Assembly: GCA_937901745.1 (NCBI GenBank)
Contig: CALGSZ010000091.1
Coordinates: 1 to 9,710 of the forward strand
From: an uncultured Chloroflexota bacterium
Lineage (GTDB): Bacteria > Chloroflexota > Chloroflexia > Thermomicrobiales > UBA6265
DNA length: 9,710 bases
Reading direction: 5' to 3'
Below, piece by piece: positions 1-7,000 of the stretch. A program made the position numbers and the translations under genes. Within the stretch, counting starts at the first letter, position 1, and every line of letters begins with the position of its first letter. Under the pieces are notes generated by a model that was not told the DNA's origin, searched no databases, and was given only the letters and a program-made list of their open reading frames with translations.

Positions 1-889
1 GTTCGTCGATCTCGGGGGGCGTGCCGTCGATCGTGTAGATGTACTCGGTCTGAGGCACCTTGTCGGTGGCATTGCCCCGGCCGGCCGCTTCGAGCGCCCC
101 GAGGGCGCCGAGGACCATCTCGCCGTTGCACGCCGTGACGATGTTGAACTCGGCACCCGATTGAATGATGTCCTCCATCACGTTGGTGCCGCCTTCGCGG
201 TCTCCCCCGCCGTCCGGACGAGAGACGATCTCGGCGTCGGAAGCGACGCTGAGGACGCCGTCGACGAAGCCCTGGACCCGCAGCTCCGAGCAGAGCGGCA
301 CGGTGGGGATGTCGATGGCGACCACCTTCGGTGTGTCGCCGAACGTCTCGATGACGAACTCAGCCGCGTTCACACCGCCTTCGTAGGCCGTCTCGTATTC
401 GTTCAGTTCGAGGAAGGGCGTGGTGACTTCGTCGGCGGGCTTGATCGCCCACGTCGCGATCGGGATCCCCGCTTCCTGCGCCTGCTCGATCGGGCCGACT
501 GCCGCCGCCGGGTCGACGGGCTGGAAGAGGATCCCGTCCACACCCGCCGCGATCAGGTCGGCGATCGCATCCGCCTGGACCTGGGCGTCGATCTGCCCGT
601 CGATCGTCCGCACGGAGATGCCCATCTCGGCGGCGTACTCCTCCACATGGCGGGCGGGCGCCAGCTGCGACGGGTTGGAGCTATAGAGGATCTGGCCGAT
701 CTCCAGGCCTTCGGTGGTGAATTCTTCGCTCGGCGCCGATGCCGCCGTCGTCTCCGACGTATCCGGCGGAGTGGTGTCGGCAGTCGCCGTGGTGGTTTCC
801 GTGGCACCACCGCCGCAAGCCACGACGATGAGGCTCAAAGTGGAGGCGAGGGCTGCCAACCGTCGCCGGGCTCTCGATCTCGATTGCAC
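1..889 (-). CDS. Sugar-type ABC transporter substrate-binding lipoprotein (partial, C-terminus outside window)
   Basis: Extracytoplasmic solute-binding lipoprotein of the RbsB-like/periplasmic binding protein type (Peripla_BP_4-like), expected to capture a sugar or similar small solute and deliver it to an ABC permease. I translated it from the minus strand; it stays open to the window edge, so only about 296 residues are present and the C-terminal portion is missing. The N-terminus has several Arg, a hydrophobic stretch and the lipobox-like VVAC with Cys at residue 25, followed by GGG and a Thr/Ala/Pro-rich linker to about residue 50. The mature part begins LEIGQILYSSNP and contains the typical alternation of the fold: ADLIAAGVDGILFQPVDP, QEAGIPIATW, KVVAIDIP, VQGFVDGV and ACNGEMVLGALGALEAAG. 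The start is a GTG (887-889) with AGGGAG five bases upstream. It is divergent from the regulator to its right. The ligand cannot be told. Confident in family, not in substrate. Confidence 0.88.
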   Translation of the reverse strand, partial: MQSRSRARRRLAALASTLSLIVVACGGGATETTTATADTTPPDTSETTAASAPSEEFTTEGLEIGQILYSSNPSQLAPARHVEEYAAEMGISVRTIDGQIDAQVQADAIADLIAAGVDGILFQPVDPAAAVGPIEQAQEAGIPIATWAIKPADEVTTPFLELNEYETAYEGGVNAAEFVIETFGDTPKVVAIDIPTVPLCSELRVQGFVDGVLSVASDAEIVSRPDGGGDREGGTNVMEDIIQSGAEFNIVTACNGEMVLGALGALEAAGRGNATDKVPQTEYIYTIDGTPPEIDE

Positions 890-1093
890 TGTTGCTCCCT
901 TGCTTCGACCGCACCAGGCGACGCCGATTCAGCCCGCCAGATATTTGCTCACAATTAGGACCGTAATAGGGCTATGGTGAGCCCGTCAAGACTCGAGCAA
1001 CGAGGAAACCCGATCCTGCCGCCGTTTATGATCGCCGATCGCGGCAAGTCCACCGGCTCCCGTTGCTCGCCTGAGCGGACCACCAAAGACTCG
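890..1093. promoter_or_regulatory. Divergent control region between lipoprotein and regulator genes
   Basis: The stretch around 940-970 is clearly AT-richer than the GC-rich DNA on both sides and lies where the promoters for both directions would be expected. No hexamer pair close to consensus with 16-18 bp spacing is visible for either strand. TTGCTC at 945-950 could be a -35 element for the plus strand, but no good -10 follows. GCTCACAATT at 947-956 is identical to one half of a LacI-type symmetric operator, but no second half is next to it. If the regulator starts at 1094, as preferred, bases 974-1093 are an untranslated leader; if it starts at 974 they are coding. Confidence 0.4.
895..900 (-). 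promoter_or_regulatory. Ribosome binding site of the substrate-binding lipoprotein gene
   Basis: On the minus strand this reads AGGGAG, five bases before the GTG at 889. It decides the start, because a GTG without such a site would be hard to choose, and the signal peptide begins directly after it. Confidence 0.7.
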
Positions 1094-2383
1094 ATGATCG
1101 GACTGATCGGCCCCCCGGATTCGATAGAGCGTTGCTTACGAGCAGCGCGGTCTCTGGGTGTCGAGGATCAACTGGTCCCCCGCGAGTACCACGAGCTAGA
1201 CGAAGTCCCCGACCTCACGGCTGAGCTCGACCTGGCGTGCCCCGTCGTCCTGTTCACCGGCACCGTCCCTTACACGGTCACTCGCGGTTTGCGGGAATGG
1301 AAGGGCCACCACGAGTACATCGCTTACACCGCCGGCGACCTCTACCACGCTCTGATCCAGATCCTCGTTGACACGAACGGAGAGGCCCCACCGTTGAGCG
1401 TCGACAAGGTCGGCATCCCCGATGTAGAAGCGATGTTCGACGACATACCGTTTCCAGCGCCAGTGTTCGTGGAGGCACCGACGGACGACCAGATCGATGT
1501 GGACGCCATCGCCGCCTCCCATCTCGCCAACCTCGAGAGTGGTCGCGCTTCCGCCGCAGTCACCTGCCTCTCTGCCGTCCACGAACGGCTGTCCGCATCC
1601 GGTGCTCCCAGCCGCCGGATCCAGCACTCGATGCCGACGCTCAAGACGGCGATCTCGAGAGCGATCCTCCTGTCGCAGGTCTCGGTCACCGAGTCGACCC
1701 AGGTGGCGGTGGGGGCCATCGTCTTGGGCGACGAGCTAGACGAGCAGACCAGATCCCAGAGCCGGACGATCCTCTCCTCGTTCGCGGAGAAGCTCCGCGG
1801 CTCGTTCGTGCCCGCCAGCAACGACAGGTATTTCGTCTACACGACGCGAGGGGCGCTCGAGGACGCAGCCGACCGAGCCTCCTTGGGCCAGACATCCCCT
1901 TTCGACGAGTTGTCGGCCCTGAAAGGAAAGGTAAGGGTCTCTTTCGGCATCGGCTCATCCGTCGCGGCTGCCGAGGAACTCGCTCTCCGTGGCATCCCAT
2001 ACGCCGCTTCCAGTGGGCATCCCCTCATCTACGGCAACGACGGCAGCATCAGCATGATCGGGCTGGAGTCGAGCGGCGTCACACCCGACCGCGCTCTCCC
2101 CCAGATCGGGATCGGGCCGCTGTCCTTCCGACGCCTCAGTCGAGCACTCCACCAACTCGATGTGTCGCGGGTCACCGCCAACGACCTCGCCAACGCCTAC
2201 GGCGTGACCGCCCGCTCGGCACGACGCATCCTGCGTCGTCTGAACTCGATCGGTGTGGCGATCGATGTCGACGAGACCTCCGGCGGGATGCGGGGGCGGC
2301 CGAAGACGATCTACAGGATCGACCTCGATCGCTTGCTGGAGCTCAGCCGGCCCAACAGCGCCGGCGACTCTTCCAAGGCCTGA
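1094..2383 (+). CDS. Transcriptional regulator with GGDEF-like domain and C-terminal winged helix
   Basis: A 429-residue regulator. It resembles, from memory, a family of Firmicutes and Actinobacteria regulators that begin MIG-I-GP-DS, carry a degenerate GGDEF-like (PucR/GTP-cyclohydrolase-III-like) domain and end in a winged helix. From this start: residues 1-125 form an alpha/beta sensor-like region beginning MIGLIGPPDS; about 204-325 is the GGDEF-like part (QVAVGAIVLGDEL, then VRVSFGIGSSVAAAEELALRG), lacking a GGDEF signature; about 341-415 is the winged helix (TANDLANAYGVTARSARRIL, then a GMRGRPKTIYRID wing). The open frame extends up to ATG 974, but those 40 residues look unstructured and do not fit the family. 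Neither start has a strong ribosome binding site. Divergent placement from the lipoprotein gene suggests control of that transporter, perhaps with a small-molecule effector. It is unlikely to have cyclase activity. Confidence 0.75.
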   Translation: MIGLIGPPDSIERCLRAARSLGVEDQLVPREYHELDEVPDLTAELDLACPVVLFTGTVPYTVTRGLREWKGHHEYIAYTAGDLYHALIQILVDTNGEAPPLSVDKVGIPDVEAMFDDIPFPAPVFVEAPTDDQIDVDAIAASHLANLESGRASAAVTCLSAVHERLSASGAPSRRIQHSMPTLKTAISRAILLSQVSVTESTQVAVGAIVLGDELDEQTRSQSRTILSSFAEKLRGSFVPASNDRYFVYTTRGALEDAADRASLGQTSPFDELSALKGKVRVSFGIGSSVAAAEELALRGIPYAASSGHPLIYGNDGSISMIGLESSGVTPDRALPQIGIGPLSFRRLSRALHQLDVSRVTANDLANAYGVTARSARRILRRLNSIGVAIDVDETSGGMRGRPKTIYRIDLDRLLELSRPNSAGDSSKA

Positions 2384-2644
2384 TCTGCGACCCGGCGAGC
2401 TCCCCGATGCCGTCGCCGCACGGCCGGCTGAGTGACCCGGACAACTTCCGAAGGCCGTCGCTCCTCTCACTGGCCATCCATCTCAGGAACATTCGGGAAC
2501 GAACGACGTAAGTTCGTGCAGGAGGCGAGTCCGACGCGCTCCGACTCGTCCTCAATGCGCTCTAGCCCTTCCCACAAGTCACGAATTGTCCAGGAACTGG
2601 GTATCTATCCTCGCCTACCCCATGAGTCTCTTCCCATCAGGCAC
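2384..2644. other. Convergent intergenic gap, no gene seen
   Basis: This 261-base stretch lies between the 3' ends of the regulator and the CBS-HEPN gene. Short open frames in it overlap neighbours and have no recognisable protein character. It holds only weak hairpins: a 5-bp GC stem GCCGT/ACGGC (2409-2413, 2420-2424), a 6-bp stem CGGCGA/TCGCCG with a 14-base loop (2393-2398, 2413-2418), and ACGAAC/GTTCGT with a 7-base loop (2499-2504, 2512-2517). None is followed by a T run, so I cannot call a terminator with confidence. It may mark the edge of the right-hand module. Confidence 0.5.
2499..2517. repeat. Small inverted repeat in the convergent gap
   Basis: ACGAAC and GTTCGT form a 6-bp stem around a 7-base loop. 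It resembles the arms of an actinobacterial LexA (SOS) box, but that box has CGAAC and GTTCG four bases apart, while here the arms CGAAC and GTTCG are seven apart. It also lies at the 3' ends of both genes, so a LexA role is unlikely. It could be a weak part of a bidirectional transcription end. Confidence 0.25.
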
Positions 2645-3970
2645 TCATCGCGCGGACATCAAATGCCTAAGCCACCTCAGGAACGCCCGTAGCTTCTCGA
2701 GGTCCGTCTCTGACAGCGGATCTGGGCTGAAATGCATGGTCTCGTTCCGGATCCGACGGACATCTCCTAGGGCCTCTAGAAACACCGTCCGGTCGGCTGT
2801 CCACCCGAGTCGCTCCCAGTTCGTCTTCCTCTCCAGTGCTCGAATCATCTCGCCTAGGGTCAAGTTCGCTGCTGACTCAACATCTCGATCTGGATCGTCC
2901 GGGTTTCGGAAGCCAGCAAGCTCCCGCGGCGAGAAGACGGAGTCGAGCGCTTTGCGTAACCACCGTTCGATCTCGCCAATCAGCACGAAAGGATTTGCGA
3001 GGTTGGCGAACTGAAGACTCAGATCTGCCATTGTGACGATGCCTGACAGGCTTCCGTCCACGGCCTGCACGAGAACGAAGCCCTTTTCCGCCACGATCGG
3101 CACCACGTCGAGAAGGTGTGCCGTGGACCTGACTAGATCTGCCTCGACGAGACAGTCGGAGACGCGGTCTGCGCTCGGATTCCTCAAATGCTCCTGAGCG
3201 ATCGACTCCCAAGTGATCGCGCCCCGAACGGTGCGTGGTCCCGACAACACCGCGAGCTGTGAGTAGTCGTGTCGCATCATCACGCTTTGCGCGTGCACAA
3301 GTGTGTCGTCCATCAGCACCGATTCCACACCGCGGTTCGCGGATTCCAGTGACCCGACACTCAGGCTCACATCGTCTTCCCAGACCACGGGCGCGAGAAC
3401 AGAGGCGCGTTCGTCAGTCTCCTCGTCGATGGGAACGAGTGTGACTAGTCCATCGATCCAAGTGTTGGCGAAGTCAGGGTCAGATCTGAGCCCAACCGCC
3501 TCCAGATCGTCGTGGATCTGTTGGTTGATCGCTGATCCGCGACGCGCGACGTTCCACTGACCGATCAGCTCTCGTACGGTGAGCTGCATGGGGTTTCCAG
3601 CTTCTGCCCGCTTGCGTGCTTCCGCCAAGAAATCCGGATCAGCCGTTCGCTTTGCGTACGACTCGTTGATTGCAGCGCTGAGAGCCTCGAGCCCTTCGTC
3701 GGGCGACATCTGCAAATACTGTCGCCCCACCTCCGTTATCTCCCAGAAACCCCGCTGCGCATTGTCGACCGCGCCTATTCGTTTCAACGCAGATCGGGCG
3801 AATCCCAGGCGTTCGCGGAGACGCGATTCGAGATCCGTGTGGTGGATATCCAGATCGAGGATCCGGATCGCTTCGTCATCCATGCGCCTGTAAGGCACGG
3901 CTTCTTCGAAGGCAGACAATGCTTGCAGAACGACGTAGTAGAGGTCCTCTATCTGGGGAAGCTTGTCCAT
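2645..3970 (-). CDS. Mrr_N-like winged helix + CBS pair + HEPN-like RNase domain protein
   Basis: A 441-residue multidomain protein, probably a ligand-gated effector. Residues about 4-86 resemble the Mrr N-terminal winged helix (LPQIEDLYYVVLQAL, then FARSALKRIGAV and RGFWEITEVGRQYL). Residues about 128-180 form a linker domain (LTVRELIGQWNVARRGSAI). Residues about 213-325 are two CBS repeats, with YSQLAVL--RTVRGAITWESIA and GFVLVQAVDGSLSGIVTMADLS; such pairs usually bind adenine nucleotides or similar ligands. Residues about 327-438 are helical and contain R408-N-E-T-M-H413 (2732-2749), the R-x4-H motif of HEPN ribonucleases. From memory, the linker-CBS-HEPN core matches a widespread family annotated only as CBS-domain protein; the Mrr_N fusion seems less usual. 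ATG 3970 is preferred because GGTGAGG precedes it, while ATG 3997 (450 residues) has no ribosome binding site. It is the second gene of the operon after the helicase. RNase activity is inferred from the motif. Confidence 0.8.
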   Translation of the reverse strand: MDKLPQIEDLYYVVLQALSAFEEAVPYRRMDDEAIRILDLDIHHTDLESRLRERLGFARSALKRIGAVDNAQRGFWEITEVGRQYLQMSPDEGLEALSAAINESYAKRTADPDFLAEARKRAEAGNPMQLTVRELIGQWNVARRGSAINQQIHDDLEAVGLRSDPDFANTWIDGLVTLVPIDEETDERASVLAPVVWEDDVSLSVGSLESANRGVESVLMDDTLVHAQSVMMRHDYSQLAVLSGPRTVRGAITWESIAQEHLRNPSADRVSDCLVEADLVRSTAHLLDVVPIVAEKGFVLVQAVDGSLSGIVTMADLSLQFANLANPFVLIGEIERWLRKALDSVFSPRELAGFRNPDDPDRDVESAANLTLGEMIRALERKTNWERLGWTADRTVFLEALGDVRRIRNETMHFSPDPLSETDLEKLRAFLRWLRHLMSAR

Positions 3971-3982
3971 CCTGCCCTCACC
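3971..3982 (-). promoter_or_regulatory. Ribosome binding site deciding the CBS-HEPN start
   Basis: The minus strand reads GGTGAGGGCAGG directly before ATG 3970, giving a purine-rich GTGAGG/GAGGG core at 4-5 bases spacing. The alternative ATG at 3997 is preceded by a C/T-containing stretch without any such site. The site implies that this gene is translated independently of the upstream helicase gene. Confidence 0.55.
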
Positions 3983-4034
3983 GAAGCTCCGAGACATTCG
4001 ACTAGGCGGCGGCTAGAAGCTCTAATCGGCCTCG

Positions 4035-7000
4035 TCATTGCGACACCTGAGATATCGGCTCGTCGTCGACTGCGACCAGATAACCACCGTCTCGGCGCAC
4101 CTTCCCGGAGTCGAGTAGGCGTCGGACGCTGTCATCGAGACCCTGGGAGATCTCCGGTCCACGCCTATGCCATCCGAAGAGACGAGCAACTGAGAAGGTC
4201 AGGTCGTCCTCCTCGATTCGGCGTGCATCCTGGATGAACCGGAGTAGAGCGAGATCTAGCTCCTCCCGAGCGACAAACTCGATCCTACGTATGCTTTCTG
4301 GATCTCCGGAGGGATAGCGAACTGGCGGGGTTCCCATCTGTGGCGGCCACAAGAACCTGTAGCGATCCAGCTTCACGGCTCCGCGGTCTGAGACTGCTAG
4401 AAGGGCTGATTCGAAGGAACTTCTGATTTGGTTGCCGGCGCGCCCGGCGCCCCAGGCCGTCCGTAGTCGACGGAGGGCGAGATCGATGTGGATCGGCCCC
4501 TCAACTGCAACTATTTGCTCGATCCCTTCCTCGAGGTAGCGACGAGCAGCCGGATCCGTCATGCTGTAGAAACTCCGCGCCCGAGGTTTGCAGACCACAT
4601 ATTCCTGCGCCCAGCCTGGGGGCTGTTCGAAGTCGAGCTCCTCGTACTGGACCTCGATCTTCGTCGCCGGATTGCGTCGGGATTTGTGATACTCGCCCCG
4701 CATCGCGCTCTCGATCGCTTCTCGAAGACGCGCTGCCTCATTGGCTCGATTCCGATACCAGGCAGTTCCCCATATTCGGTAGATTTGCCAACCGAGCCTT
4801 TCCAAAACCTGCTGTCGCAGTCGATCACGATCACGCGCAACCTTCGATGAGTGATACATCGCCCCATCGCACTCGATACCGAGTATGTATCGTCCCGGTC
4901 TCGCAGGGTCACGGACACCGATGTCGATTCGATAATCCGCTACACCCACTTGCGGCTGCGCTAGGAATCCCCAAGATGTGACGAGCCGAAGCACTTCTTC
5001 TTCGAACGGACTCTCGGCGTCGCGACGGTCGTCGGAGATGTCCAATGCGAGTGCGCTCATACCCCGCTCGGCGAACTCCAGATATCGATGCAGATGGCGC
5101 ACGCCCATGCTGTTGGTGGGCTGGAAATCGGAAGCACGCAAAGACGAAACGACTTCGACTCGCCGACGAGCTCGGGTGATAGCAACGTTGAGTCGACGGT
5201 GGCCGCCCTCCTTATTGAGCGGGCCGAAGTTCATGGTGATCTTCCCCATTTCGTCAGGGCCGTAGCCGATCGAGAAGATCATGATGTCTCGCTCATCGCC
5301 TTGGACATTCTCGAGGTTTTTCACAAAGAACCCGCTGAGCCGATCCTCAGAAAAGAACCTGTCTAGGTCGGGTCGCTCGCGACGCTTCTGATCCAGGACG
5401 TACTCGATCGTGGCGGCCTGCGCTTCGGAAAATGCGACAACACCCAAGGAGAGATCCGGGTGTCGCTCCGCATGGAACAGCACTCGCTCTGCCACCTTTT
5501 CAGCCTCGATCGGGTTATCACGGGCTCCACCCCGGCGATATATACCATTCACGTAGAAGAACTCAATGCCGACGTCTTCCGCTTCATCCAGGGCTCCGGG
5601 AAAGGTGATGAGCCTGCCGTCGTAGAAGGAGTAGTTGGAGTAGGTGATCAAGGCCTCATGCTGGCTGCGGTAGTGCCAGCGCAGTGGTAGAGACTCGATA
5701 CCTCCAGCTTTTGCAAGATCGAGAACTGACTCGAACTCGTCGATCTGCCCTTCTTCGTACTCGTCGCCGCCGTCCATCGACACGGCCTCGAAGAAGGTCG
5801 TAGGTGGCAGCTGTTGTTGATCGCCCGCGACTATCAGCTGACGCCCTCTGTAGATACAGTTCGCCGCGTCGGCCGGCTTCACCTGGGATGCTTCGTCGAT
5901 GACCACCATGTCGAATCGAAGGCCGGGAGGGATGAACTGGCTCACCGAGAGCGGGCTCATCATGAAGCAAGGTTTGATCGCTTGTACCACCTCAGCCGTG
6001 GCAGCGATCAACTCCCGGACGGGCATATGCCTACGCTTCTTTTGGCCTTCTCGTTCGATGATTCCGGCCGCTCCCCGGTTCGTTTTGGGGCGCCGGTGAT
6101 TGGCCGCTTCCATGACGACGCCCGCAGCTCGGTCGATGAACTTCTCATCCAAGTTTTTGAATTCCTCGACGAGGGCGTCGCGATCATCTGACCGGTACTT
6201 GGTCAAACGCGCATCCGATTCCATCACGGAATCGACCCAGGCGGCTAGGACCGCCCGCTCGATCGCCGGTACGACCTCCTGAGCATCGACGCGCAAATGA
6301 ATGAGGTGTTCTGATGCCTCTCCGAGACCTAGTTCGGCCAAACGGTTGCGAGCTCGTGAGAAGGCCACCCAGTCGTCGATCTGCCCAATGGTGTCGGTCA
6401 TGCGGCCCAGGAGCTCCTCCGAGTCGAGGAAACTCGATTCCAGTACCTGCACTAGTTCTCCGGCTCGGTCGCGCTCGAAGTGATCGAGCACAGCGTCACG
6501 GGCGGCAGTCCAGCTCTTCGCTGCGTCTTGCAGGGGTTCGGGCGCCATCTCACAACTGAGAAGACACTGCGCAGTGATAGGGTCGACCGGGGCGTCGATC
6601 GCATTCCGGAGCTTCTTGACCCATTCGAGATCAGAGGTGATTCGCTCCCAATCTGTATTGATGCCTATGTACGCCTCACCGAGGAGTGCCTTGTCCTGCT
6701 CCCAGTTAGAAGAGAGTGCCTGGTCCACCTCGTGCGCCTTAGCACGAGCCTCGAGGGCGGCACGCACAGCGCGGAGATGCATTGTTCGGCCGGCGAGTTC
6801 CTCGAGTCTCGCCGCTTCAGTCGCGAGGACCCGTATGTGAGGTGCACACTCGCGAAACCAGCTGGCGGCTTCGTCGATTGGAAGCGACAGCACAGACTGG
6901 GCCGACGGGACCAACTGTTGCGCAGATGCAACGAAATCGTTCTTGATGTTTTTCAGTTCTTCGGCGAGGGCTTTGAGATCGGGATCGGGCTCGCCGCCCA

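Noticed and set aside
947..956. LacI-type operator
   Set aside because: Only one half-site is present; a ten-base match without a symmetric partner is not enough to call an operator.
161..958. 265-residue open frame on the plus strand opposite the lipoprotein gene
   Set aside because: Arg/Asp-rich shadow translation with no domain character. The minus strand encodes a clear lipoprotein with a signal peptide, lipobox and ribosome binding site.
974..1093. N-terminal 40 residues of the regulator from ATG 974
   Set aside because: The sequence looks like random coding, has no good ribosome binding site and precedes the family-like start MIGLIGPPDS. Kept only as an alternative.
2393..2424. Rho-independent terminator after the regulator gene
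   Set aside because: The stems are only 5-6 bp and there is no T run after them.
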